Shown here: one piece after another, positions 19,427-26,968 of the stretch
Numbering within the stretch: position 1 is the stretch's first letter
Layout of the letters: each line of letters opens with the position of its first letter
NCBI RefSeq assembly: GCF_019222765.1
Contig: NZ_CP078145.1
Location: forward strand, 6,386,001-6,450,000
DNA from: Nocardia iowensis
GTDB taxonomy: Bacteria; Actinomycetota; Actinomycetes; Mycobacteriales; Mycobacteriaceae
DNA length: 64,000 nt
Direction of reading: 5' to 3'
Notes under the pieces: model-generated
Seen by the model: only the letters and a program-made list of their open reading frames with translations
What the model was told of the DNA's origin: nothing
Database searches by the model: none
Made by a program: the position numbers and the translations under genes

Positions 19427-20531
19427 CTTCAACTCCTGCAGTGGTAGTGACGGGTGACGAACCGATCGTGCGCACGAGCGGTCGACCGGGATCGCCGTAG
19501 TACTCGAGAATTCCGTTGAAGAACTCGGCATACGCCTCGACGAACAGATGCGCCTTACCCACCAGGCGCGCTTGCGTACCGGCCGGAAGTGGCGGCAACG
19601 CCGCGAAGAACTCGCGGCTCACGCTGCCGTGATCGTGGCCGGCGTTGACCCGCGCGTGCTGCCGCAGCGGTTCGACGAAATGCGTCGGAATACCCGCGGT
19701 GGCACATGCCCGCAGGAACGAATCGTAGTAGGCCCCTTCGCCTTCGGCCTGCTCGAGCCGTCCTTCGAGAATGCCGATGGTGGCGATGAAGAAGAGCGGA
19801 TCGGTGCGCGCCCACCAAGACAGCAATTTGATCAGTCCCGATGTGGTGGACAGTGGCCGGGCCGTCACCAGGTCCTCGCGACTGATTCCCAAGCCTTCGA
19901 AGGCCCGGACGACGATGTCGTCGTGCCGGTGCTCCTCATGGTAGAAGTCGTTCGCCATGCCGCGGATCGCGTCGCTGCTCGGATAGGACAGGATCGCGGA
20001 GTCGAATTCGCTTTCGCGGGAAAGGAAGAACCAGTTCTCCAGGCCGAACCCGTAATACACGTTCGGCTCGACCTGCTCCGGATGATCCAGTATCGCCCGC
20101 CAGAACGGGCCGTTGAATATCAGTTCCTCGAGCAGCCGGTTCACCACGTGTTCGACACTGCTGAGCACAACCATCGGCGACTCGGCCTCGGGCACCGAGC
20201 GATCGGCGAGCAGGCCGGTGATCTGCGCGGGTAGCAGGATCGAGGTGAGTTTGTCCGGCGCGACTCCCGTCTTCGCCGAGATTTCCGAAAGGGAAGCTGA
20301 TCCGTCGGCCGAGCGCAGCACCGCGCCTAGTTGTTCGGCGGTGATGTCGTCTTCCGGCTCGACCTCGAATGTCACCTCCCCGCTACGCAATTCGAGAGTA
20401 TTGGCAGAGGTTTCCGATACCTCTGCCAAGAGGTGGGGCTTGCCGGGGATTGTTCGAGTCACCGCGCCGTCGACCTTTCGTACAAGGAATTCAAGGGGCG
20501 GGTGGGGCGCCCCGATCCAGGGCCGCCCCAT
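19413..20531 (-). CDS. RRE-like winged helix fused to heme-oxygenase-like (PqqC/UndA-type) domain, first enzyme
   Basis: The protein has 372 residues and is a distant paralogue of the next gene. Residues about 30-110 look like a RiPP recognition element: strands LELRSGEVTFEVEPEDD, then a winged helix DGSASLSEISAKTGV and LPAQITGLL. Residues about 120-370 are a heme-oxygenase-like domain with candidate diiron ligands E165 (LENWF), E200 and H203 (YHEEHRHDD), E256 (ILEGRLE), H292 and H301 (HARVNAGHDHG). Known relatives of this fold (PqqC, UndA, CADD) oxidise small molecules or peptides. It begins 17 nt after the 17-residue peptide gene. I do not recognise a characterised pathway with this arrangement. 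Confidence 0.88.
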   Translation of the reverse strand: MGRPWIGAPHPPLEFLVRKVDGAVTRTIPGKPHLLAEVSETSANTLELRSGEVTFEVEPEDDITAEQLGAVLRSADGSASLSEISAKTGVAPDKLTSILLPAQITGLLADRSVPEAESPMVVLSSVEHVVNRLLEELIFNGPFWRAILDHPEQVEPNVYYGFGLENWFFLSRESEFDSAILSYPSSDAIRGMANDFYHEEHRHDDIVVRAFEGLGISREDLVTARPLSTTSGLIKLLSWWARTDPLFFIATIGILEGRLEQAEGEGAYYDSFLRACATAGIPTHFVEPLRQHARVNAGHDHGSVSREFFAALPPLPAGTQARLVGKAHLFVEAYAEFFNGILEYYGDPGRPLVRTIGSSPVTTTAGVEDGRP

Positions 20532-20548
20532 CCTTACTCTGCTGCGGA

Positions 20549-20602
20549 TCAGAGGTGAACTGCAGTCAGGGCAACAACTTTCGAAGTGCGACGAATTTTC
20601 AT
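20549..20602 (-). CDS. 17-residue peptide gene, candidate RiPP precursor or leader peptide
   Basis: The ATG at 20602 is preceded by a strong Shine-Dalgarno sequence (GGGGAGG, 4 nt spacing) and encodes MKIRRTSKVVALTAVHL followed by TGA. The peptide is basic at the N-terminus and hydrophobic with a His-Leu end. It lies 17 nt before an enzyme with a leader-peptide-binding-like domain. I infer that it is the substrate or scaffold of the two downstream enzymes. A regulatory (attenuation or coupling) leader peptide is the alternative. It is too short for routine gene finders. An in-frame extension up to 20782 lacks a ribosome binding site and runs through the AT-richer promoter-like region. Confidence 0.68.
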   Translation of the reverse strand: MKIRRTSKVVALTAVHL

Positions 20603-20995
20603 GACACCTCCCCTCGAGGAAACAGGCACTCGGGCGCCAACCGCTTGGTGGGCTGATGCCGAGCGGCTAACGAAATGTCCGATGATCGGACGAGCCAAGA
20701 ATAACAGTATGTCTCGAATGTCGAGGCCAATTCTGTTGCCCCACTTGACATTTAGCGTGATAAGCCCCATTTCTAGGGGCATGACACGGCGAGTTCCGTC
20801 AGCGGTGGAAGTTCACCCCTACCCGACGCAATACAGACTGTGCAATCAGCACAGCACCACACCTCGCAGTGAGTAAGTAGTCACTCACCGCGACCGCCGA
20901 CCGACCCGGCGGCTCACAGAGCGTCGGTACACCCCACAGCGCTCACAAGGGGGGCGCTCGTTGCCCTGTGAGCGGCGCGGCCAGGGCGACATGGT
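20603..20995. promoter_or_regulatory. intergenic region with the presumed promoter of the peptide/HDO operon
   Basis: This gap holds no convincing gene. The stretch 20690-20780 is clearly richer in A+T than its surroundings, which suits a promoter for the minus-strand operon. A small palindrome CTCGAATGTCGAG lies at 20713-20725, and on the minus strand TTGGCC followed after 18 nt by TGTTAT is a weak -35/-10 candidate. A TTGACA on the plus strand at 20745-20750 has no downstream gene and no good -10 box. Confidence 0.45.
20865..20892. promoter_or_regulatory. imperfect inverted repeat, possible operator
   Basis: The arms CGCAGTGAGT (20865-20874) and ACTCACCGCG (20883-20892) pair with one mismatch around an 8-nt centre. 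It lies about 260 nt upstream of the peptide gene. It may be a regulator site or a weak terminator; nothing else fixes its role. Confidence 0.35.
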
Positions 20996-21029
20996 CGAAC
21001 CCGGGAGCAGGCGGGCGCTCCCGGGTTCG
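20996..21029 (-). terminator. terminator hairpin downstream of the F420-reductase-like gene
   Basis: A perfect 13-bp stem (CGAACCCGGGAGC and GCTCCCGGGTTCG) with an 8-nt loop begins 19 nt past the stop codon at 21048. It separates this gene from the peptide/HDO operon, whose promoter must lie to its left. Confidence 0.8.
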
Positions 21030-21047
21030 AGGTAAGCGGTGTCGGCG

Positions 21048-21725
21048 CTACTGCTGAGCGGCGGCCAGCAGGGCGCGGATCTTCTCGGCACCGGCGGGCG
21101 CGGCGGCGTTCTCCCAGAACGGAACTGCCGTCGCGTACGCATCCGCGTAGACCGGTGAATTCACCTGAAAACGCCAACTCTCGCTCAACGGGCCGACGTC
21201 GACGGTGTCGTAGCCGAGCACGTCGAGCAGTTGTGCCGCGGCGGCTTTCGCGTCCGCGTCATCGCCCGCGATCGGCAGCGCCGTGCGGTCCGGCGACCCG
21301 GCGGGACGGGCCAGCGCGGCAAGGTGCACGAAGTAGATGTTGTTGAACGCCTTGACCACCTTCGACGTCGGCAGATGTTTCTGCAACAGTTCGCTGCTGG
21401 TCGTCGTCCCTTCCTCGAGTTCGGGGAACGACCCGTCCCGATCCGGGTAGTAGTTATTGGTGTCGATGACGACCTTGCCCGCCAGCGGCGCCACCGGCAC
21501 CTGCCGGTAGTTCCGCAGCGGCACGGTCACCACCACGATGTCCCCCGCCGCGGCCGCCTCGTCGGCGGTCGCCGCCCGCGCCCGCGGGCCGAGTTCGGCG
21601 ACGAGATCGGCGAGGGTCTCCGGGCCGCGCGAGTTGCTGAGCACCACGTCCAGACCCGCGGCAATGGCGAGCCGCGCCACCGTGCCGCCGATATTCCCGC
21701 TTCCGATCAATCCAAGGGTTGTCAT
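21048..21725 (-). CDS. NADP oxidoreductase of the F420-dependent NADP reductase family
   Basis: The 225-residue protein begins MTTLGLIGSGNIGGTVARLA, a Rossmann fold with GxGxxG, and continues with TVPLRNYRQVPVAPLAGKVVIDTNN, as in F420:NADPH oxidoreductase-like proteins (NADP_Rossmann, F420_oxidored). It may use NAD(P) with F420 or another substrate; sequence alone cannot say. I chose the ATG at 21725 because the Rossmann motif must be near the N-terminus; an in-frame start at 21797 would add a low-complexity extension. It lies beyond the 3' end of the PucR regulator gene on the same strand. Confidence 0.88.
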   Translation of the reverse strand: MTTLGLIGSGNIGGTVARLAIAAGLDVVLSNSRGPETLADLVAELGPRARAATADEAAAAGDIVVVTVPLRNYRQVPVAPLAGKVVIDTNNYYPDRDGSFPELEEGTTTSSELLQKHLPTSKVVKAFNNIYFVHLAALARPAGSPDRTALPIAGDDADAKAAAAQLLDVLGYDTVDVGPLSESWRFQVNSPVYADAYATAVPFWENAAAPAGAEKIRALLAAAQQ

Positions 21726-21802
21726 AAGCGCTGATAACGACGCCGCACCCAGCGATGTTCCCGCATGCGCCGACGGCTGCGTCTGGGCGTGAGCCACGCC
21801 AC

Positions 21803-23401
21803 TTATCGCAATTCGGCGGTAGCTGTGAGGTCGCGGATGAGTAGTGCGGCGTGCAGCGAGGTGCGGGATTCCCCGTCTTCGAGATCGACGGCGAGAATGC
21901 GTTCGATGCGAGCCAGCCGGTCGTAGAGGGTCGGCCTGCTGATGTTGAGCCTGCGCGCAAGTTCGGTCTTGTTGCCCGCCAGGTCGAGAAACTGGCGCAG
22001 GGTGCGGGTCAGCTCGGCGGTGTGCCGAATGTCGTAGCGCAGCAACGCACTCAACTCGGTTTCGGCGAAACGCTGGACGCCCGGCTCGTTGCGGATCAAC
22101 GAGAGCAGACCGCGCAGCCGCACGTCGCCACTGCGGTAGAACGGCCGCGGCGCCGAAGTCTCCAGTGACAACGCCACTTCCGCGACGTGCGCCGCGTGCG
22201 GCAGTTCGTGGGCGGTGTCGAGCAACGAATCCGATTCCGCGCCAACCCCGATCACCACTCGCTCGACGCCGTCGACGCGGCGCACTTCACCGGTGATCGC
22301 CGTACAGGCGGCCGTCAGACTGTCGTCGAGATCGCCGCTGCGCGGCAACGCCAGAATCATGCCGACTCGGTCGCCCTGGTCGGCGGCGGCGAGCGCGGTC
22401 AGCTTCGCCAGCCCGAGGCCGTGGGTGATCGCGTCCAGGATGCCCGCGGCACGGCGTTGCCTGGCGACCGGATCGGTTTCGGCGACCGCGGCGATATCGA
22501 TGGCCAGCGGGACGTAGGCGGCGCGGCGGGCCAGGCCGAGCGCGGCGGCCCTGGCCACCGCGTCCCGCTCGTCCAGCACCCGCCCGTTGACCATGTCGTC
22601 GATGAGACCGGTCTGCGCCTGCCGGTGCAGGCCGAAGCGGTCCTTCTCGATCATCCGGTGCAGCGTGAGCGTCTGTGCGGCCCGCTCCAGCACCATCCGA
22701 GCCCGGGCGGTGGGCACCCGGCCGGACGGCAGGATCAGCCGCCCCCACCGCTGGGTGTGCGGGCCGACGGCCACCGCGTCCCAGCCGTCGGGCAGCAGCC
22801 GCGAGGTGGTCTCCCAGTTGTCCAGCAGCGCCGAGGTGGACGCGTGCCGGGCGGTCAGCGTGAGCACCCGATGCGCCAGGTCCTCCAGCACGACCGACGA
22901 ATCGAGCATGCCCGCAGCGGTTTTCACGATCTCGGCGAGCGAGGCGCGGCGCACGCTGAGGTCGGTGAAGGTCTCGTGCACGGTGCGCGCGAATTCGAGT
23001 TCGGCGTACTGCTCAGCCACGATCACCCGGTGCACCGCCTCGGTGATCTCGACGAACCGGGTCACCTTGTGCAGCGCGATCAACGGCAGCCCCAGCGCGT
23101 CGGCGGTCGCCGCGACGACCGGCGCGAGCTCCGGCACGTACCCGCCCAGCTCGATCACCAGACCCGAGACCCCGGCGGCGGCCAGCGCGGTCAGGTAGCC
23201 GACCGTCGCGATGTCGCCGTGGCTCATCGCCTGCCCGGTGGTGAGAATCAGTTCCCCACCGACCAGCAGCTGCGCCACATCCGCCACGTCGCTCACATGC
23301 ACCCAGCGCACCGGGCGGTCCAGCGATGCCCCGCCGACGACCTGCGGCTCGCCGGCGCGCACCACCGGCATTGCCAGTACATCGGCCACGGAGGGAAGCA
23401 C
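21803..23401 (-). CDS. PucR-family transcriptional regulator
   Basis: This 532-residue protein has the PucR architecture. It has an N-terminal purine-catabolism-type sensor domain (about residues 5-125: MLPSVADVLAMPVVRAG, GGELILTTGQAM), a central GGDEF-like CdaR segment, and a C-terminal helix-turn-helix (LAGNKTELARRLNISRPTLYDRL, about 485-510). Such regulators respond to nitrogenous metabolites. It is divergent from the dehydrogenase/aminotransferase pair starting at 23539, which is the likely target. The start is the codon for MLPSVADVL at 23401. Confidence 0.93.
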   Translation of the reverse strand: MLPSVADVLAMPVVRAGEPQVVGGASLDRPVRWVHVSDVADVAQLLVGGELILTTGQAMSHGDIATVGYLTALAAAGVSGLVIELGGYVPELAPVVAATADALGLPLIALHKVTRFVEITEAVHRVIVAEQYAELEFARTVHETFTDLSVRRASLAEIVKTAAGMLDSSVVLEDLAHRVLTLTARHASTSALLDNWETTSRLLPDGWDAVAVGPHTQRWGRLILPSGRVPTARARMVLERAAQTLTLHRMIEKDRFGLHRQAQTGLIDDMVNGRVLDERDAVARAAALGLARRAAYVPLAIDIAAVAETDPVARQRRAAGILDAITHGLGLAKLTALAAADQGDRVGMILALPRSGDLDDSLTAACTAITGEVRRVDGVERVVIGVGAESDSLLDTAHELPHAAHVAEVALSLETSAPRPFYRSGDVRLRGLLSLIRNEPGVQRFAETELSALLRYDIRHTAELTRTLRQFLDLAGNKTELARRLNISRPTLYDRLARIERILAVDLEDGESRTSLHAALLIRDLTATAELR

Positions 23402-23538
23402 CGACGAATCGTAATACGAAATCGGAAATCACGTACATATCGTCGGGTCATCGGCGAAGGTTGATGCCGGAGAGTGGTAACCAGGGACGCGTCCATCCGC
23501 CGACGCACCGCGACGCTCACGGATCGAATCGAGGAGAA

Positions 23539-25029
23539 ATGCAGACAATCGCGCACTGGCTCGACGGCAAGGCTTTCGCTGGCACCAGCGAGGCGACGGC
23601 GGCGGTGACCAATCCGGCAACGGGCGTGGTGACCGGGCAGGTCGCGCTGGCGAATGTCGCGGACACCCGCGCCGCCATCGACTCGGCCGCCGATGCCTTC
23701 CCGGCCTGGCGGGACACCTCACTGGCACGGCGCACCCAGATCCTGTTCCGATTCCGGGAACTGCTGAACGAGCGCAAGGAAGAGCTCGCCGGGCTGATCA
23801 CCGCCGAGCACGGCAAGGTGCTCGCCGATGCGATGGGTGAGGTGAGTCGCGGCTTGGAGGTGGTCGAATTCGCTTGCGGCGTTCCGCATCTGCTGAAGGG
23901 CGGCTACACCGAGAACGCGTCGACGAAGGTGGACATCTTCTCCATCCGCCAGCCGCTGGGCCCGGTGGCGGTCATCTCGCCGTTCAATTTCCCGGCGATG
24001 GTGCCGATGTGGTTCTTCCCGCTGGCGATCGCCGCCGGAAACACGGTGGTGCTCAAGCCGAGCGAGAAGGATCCGTCGGCGTCGCTGTGGCTGGCCGCGC
24101 TGTGGGACGAAGCCGGTTTGCCCGCAGGCGTTTTCAACGTGGTGCAGGGCGACAAGGTCGCGGTGGACGAGCTGCTGGACAACCCGGCCATCAAGGCCGT
24201 CTCGTTCGTCGGCTCGACGCCGATCGCGCAGTACGTCTATCAGCGCGGCACGGCCGCCGGTAAGCGGGTGCAGGCACTCGGCGGTGCGAAGAACCACATG
24301 GTGGTGCTGCCGGACGCCGACCTGGATCTGGCCGCCGACGCCGCGGTGAACGCCGGATTCGGTTCCGCCGGTGAGCGTTGCATGGCGATCAGCGTGGTGG
24401 TCGCGGTCGGCGGCGCGGCCGAGGAGCTGGTCGGCAAGATCGCCGAGCGGGCCGCCACCATCAAGACCGGTGACGGCACCCGGGATGCCGACATGGGCCC
24501 GCTGGTCACCCGTGCGCACCGCGATCGGGTGGCCGAGTACATCGCGGCGGGTGAATCCGCCGGTGCCCGTGTCGTTCTCGATGGACGCGGCATAGCCGCC
24601 GATGGCGCGGACGACGGATTCTGGCTCGGCCCGACGATTCTCGACCACGTCGGCACGGACATGAGCGTCTACACCGACGAGATCTTCGGCCCCGTCCTCT
24701 CGGTGGTCCGGGTGGACAGCTACGACGACGCGCTCGCGCTGATCAACGCCAACCCCTACGGCAACGGCACCGCCATCTTCACCAACGACGGCGGCGCGGC
24801 CCGGCGCTTCCACAACGAGGTGGAGGTCGGCATGGTCGGCATCAATGTGCCGATCCCGGTTCCCATGTCCTACTACAGCTTCGGCGGCTGGAAGAACTCG
24901 CTGTTCGGCGACTCGCACGCGCACGGCGCCGACGGGGTGCACTTCTTCACCCGCGGCAAGGCGGTCACCACGCGCTGGCTGGATCCGAGCCACGGTGGGC
25001 TCAATCTCGGGTTCCCGGAGAACAAGTAG
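23539..25029 (+). CDS. mmsA: CoA-acylating methylmalonate-semialdehyde dehydrogenase
   Basis: MmsA converts methylmalonate or malonate semialdehyde to propionyl- or acetyl-CoA with NAD+ and CoA. The 496-residue protein has the family features: ISPFNFPAMVPMWFFPLAIA, VGSTPIAQYVY, GGAKNHMVVLPDADLDLA, and the catalytic cysteine C281 in GSAGERCMAIS. The ATG at 23539 follows GAGGAG. Together with the downstream aminotransferase and the divergent PucR regulator it points to breakdown of beta-alanine or a related amine through malonate semialdehyde. Confidence 0.95.
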   Translation: MQTIAHWLDGKAFAGTSEATAAVTNPATGVVTGQVALANVADTRAAIDSAADAFPAWRDTSLARRTQILFRFRELLNERKEELAGLITAEHGKVLADAMGEVSRGLEVVEFACGVPHLLKGGYTENASTKVDIFSIRQPLGPVAVISPFNFPAMVPMWFFPLAIAAGNTVVLKPSEKDPSASLWLAALWDEAGLPAGVFNVVQGDKVAVDELLDNPAIKAVSFVGSTPIAQYVYQRGTAAGKRVQALGGAKNHMVVLPDADLDLAADAAVNAGFGSAGERCMAISVVVAVGGAAEELVGKIAERAATIKTGDGTRDADMGPLVTRAHRDRVAEYIAAGESAGARVVLDGRGIAADGADDGFWLGPTILDHVGTDMSVYTDEIFGPVLSVVRVDSYDDALALINANPYGNGTAIFTNDGGAARRFHNEVEVGMVGINVPIPVPMSYYSFGGWKNSLFGDSHAHGADGVHFFTRGKAVTTRWLDPSHGGLNLGFPENK

Positions 25030-25076
25030 TCACCGTCCAGTAGCCGATAGCACCAGCGACGCAGGAGAACTCGCCG

Positions 25077-26444
25077 ATGACCCTCCCGAACGGATTGACC
25101 CTGACGGCTGCCAGGCAGGCGGCGGCGCGCGCGTACGAGCTCGACCGGCGCCACGTCTTCCATTCCTGGTCCGCCCAGGCGCAGATCGACCCGATGACGA
25201 TCAGCGCCTCCCAGGGCTGCTACGTGTGGGACGGCGAAGGCAACCGGCTGCTCGACTTCTCCTCCCAGCTGGTGAACACCAATATCGGCCATCAGCATCC
25301 GAAAGTCGTTGCGGCGGTGCAGCAGCAGGCGGCGAAGCTGTGCACCGTCGCACCGCAGCACGTCAACGACGCTCGCTCGGAGGCGGCCCGGCTGATCGCC
25401 GAGCGGACACCCGGTGAGCTGAACAAGATCTTCTTCACCAACGGCGGCGCCGAGGCCGTCGAGCATGCGGTGCGGCTGGCGCGGCTGCACACCGGTCGCC
25501 ACAAGGTCTTGGCGCGCTACCGCTCGTATCACGGTGGCACCGAGACCGCGATCAACCTGACCGGTGATCCACGGCGCTGGCCCAACGATCACGGCAACAG
25601 CGCAGTGGTGCACTTCTTCGGGCCGTTCCTCTATCGCACGCAGTTCCACGCGGGCGATGAAAGCGAGGAGACCGAGCGCGCTCTGGCGCATCTCGAGCAA
25701 ACCATCGCGTTCGAAGGACCGAGCACCATCGCGGCGATCGTGCTCGAATCCATCCCGGGCACAGCGGGAATCATGATTCCGCCGCCGGGGTACCTGGCAG
25801 GTGTGCGGGCGCTGTGCGACAAGTACGGCATCATCTTCATCGCCGATGAGGTGATGTCGGGGTTCGGGCGCACCGGAAAGTGGTTCGCGATAGAGCATTT
25901 CGAGGGCGTCACGCCCGATCTGCTCACCTTCGCCAAAGGCGTGAACTCGGGGTACGTGCCGCTCGGCGGGGTGGCGATCAGCCCGGCCATCGCCGCGACC
26001 TTCGACAATCGGGCATACCCCGGCGGTCTCACGTACTCCGGTCATCCGCTGGCCACGGCCGCCGCAGTCGCGACGATCACCGCGATGGCCGACGAAGGCA
26101 TCGTCGAGAACGCCGCCGAGATCGGTGCGCGGGTACTCGGCCCCGGCTTACGGGAACTCGCCGAGCACCACCCGAGCATCGGCGAGGTACGCGGCACCGG
26201 CGTGTTCTGGGCGCTGGAGCTCGTCCGCGATCGCGCGACCCGCGAACCGCTCGCCCCATACGGTGGGACGAGTGCGGCGATGACGGAGGTCGTCGCCGCA
26301 TGCCGGGCCGCGGGACTGCTGATGTTCGTCAATTTCAACCGGCTGCATGTGGTGCCGCCGTGCATCGTCAGCGAGGCCGAAGCGAAAGAGGGCCTGGCGA
26401 TTCTCGACCGGGCACTGACCGTCGCCGACCAGCACACGTCCTGA
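25077..26444 (+). CDS. class-III (omega) aminotransferase, probable beta-alanine/taurine:pyruvate type
   Basis: This 455-residue PLP enzyme moves an amino group from an omega-amine to an oxo-acid. Motifs are TNGGAEAVEHAVRLAR, the PLP-aspartate region FIADEVMSGFGRTG and the PLP lysine K287 in LLTFAKGVNSGY. It begins 47 nt after mmsA with GCAGGAGAA just upstream. The product of beta-alanine transamination, malonate semialdehyde, is an MmsA substrate, so the two genes form a coherent pathway. The exact amine donor is inferred from this context only. Confidence 0.93.
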   Translation: MTLPNGLTLTAARQAAARAYELDRRHVFHSWSAQAQIDPMTISASQGCYVWDGEGNRLLDFSSQLVNTNIGHQHPKVVAAVQQQAAKLCTVAPQHVNDARSEAARLIAERTPGELNKIFFTNGGAEAVEHAVRLARLHTGRHKVLARYRSYHGGTETAINLTGDPRRWPNDHGNSAVVHFFGPFLYRTQFHAGDESEETERALAHLEQTIAFEGPSTIAAIVLESIPGTAGIMIPPPGYLAGVRALCDKYGIIFIADEVMSGFGRTGKWFAIEHFEGVTPDLLTFAKGVNSGYVPLGGVAISPAIAATFDNRAYPGGLTYSGHPLATAAAVATITAMADEGIVENAAEIGARVLGPGLRELAEHHPSIGEVRGTGVFWALELVRDRATREPLAPYGGTSAAMTEVVAACRAAGLLMFVNFNRLHVVPPCIVSEAEAKEGLAILDRALTVADQHTS

Positions 26445-26511
26445 CCACCGGCTCTCGCCGGAATGACGGGCGACCGGAATGTCCTTGACCGACTGAGCGT
26501 TCCAGTTGTGC

Positions 26512-26925
26512 GTGACCGATACTGCTGAGCTTTCCGCGGATCTGAAGAAGTATCTGGACGAGTCGAAGGTGTTCGCGACCGTGGCCACGGTCGGCCCCAA
26601 CGGGCAACCACACCTGACCGTCATCTGGCTGAAGCGCGACGGCGACGATCTGCTGTTCTCCACCACCACCGATCGCCAGCAGGGCAAAAACCTGGCGCGC
26701 GACCCACGGATCACCGTAATGATCAACCCGCCGGACAACCCGTACACCTACGCGGAGATCCGCGGGACCGCGACGCTCACGCCGGACCCGGACAAGACGC
26801 TGCCGGACGAGCTGTCGATGAAATACACCGGTCAGAAATACCTGGACTTCAACCCGGCATCCGTGCACGACGGCCCGCGGGTCATCGTGCGGGTCACGCC
26901 ACGCAAGGTCGCAGGCCGCCTCTGA
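26512..26925 (+). CDS. PPOX-class F420-dependent oxidoreductase
   Basis: The protein is a small split-barrel flavin/F420-binding protein of about 137 residues. It has the motifs FATVATVGPNGQPHLTVIWL, LLFSTTTDRQQGKNLARDPR and ITVMINPPDNPYTYAEIRG, typical of the PPOX F420-dependent group in actinobacteria. I chose the GTG at 26512 (MTDTAELSADLKKYL); a TTG two codons upstream is possible. The substrate is unknown. It is convergent with efpA and shares a hairpin with it. Confidence 0.9.
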   Translation: MTDTAELSADLKKYLDESKVFATVATVGPNGQPHLTVIWLKRDGDDLLFSTTTDRQQGKNLARDPRITVMINPPDNPYTYAEIRGTATLTPDPDKTLPDELSMKYTGQKYLDFNPASVHDGPRVIVRVTPRKVAGRL

Positions 26926-26940
26926 GCTCGTTGATCCGAC

Positions 26941-26968
26941 GGCCCGGCAGGCTCACGCCTGCTGGGCC
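26941..26968. terminator. hairpin at the convergent 3' ends of the PPOX gene and efpA
   Basis: Two 12-nt arms (GGCCCGGCAGGC and GCCTGCTGGGCC) pair with one G-T wobble around TCAC. The TCA in the loop is the efpA stop codon, so the hairpin includes the last efpA codons. It starts 15 nt after the PPOX stop and can terminate transcription from the left. Confidence 0.65.

Noticed and set aside
20745..20750. Plus-strand TTGACA as a promoter
   Set aside because: No -10 box at the right spacing and no plus-strand gene downstream before 23539.
20549..20782. 77-residue extended version of the small peptide gene
   Set aside because: The longer frame has no ribosome binding site and runs through the promoter-like region, whereas the internal ATG at 20602 has an excellent one.
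22187..23464. 425-codon plus-strand frame opposite the PucR regulator
   Set aside because: The minus-strand frame shows PucR and helix-turn-helix features; the plus frame is His/Arg/Gln-rich with no domain.
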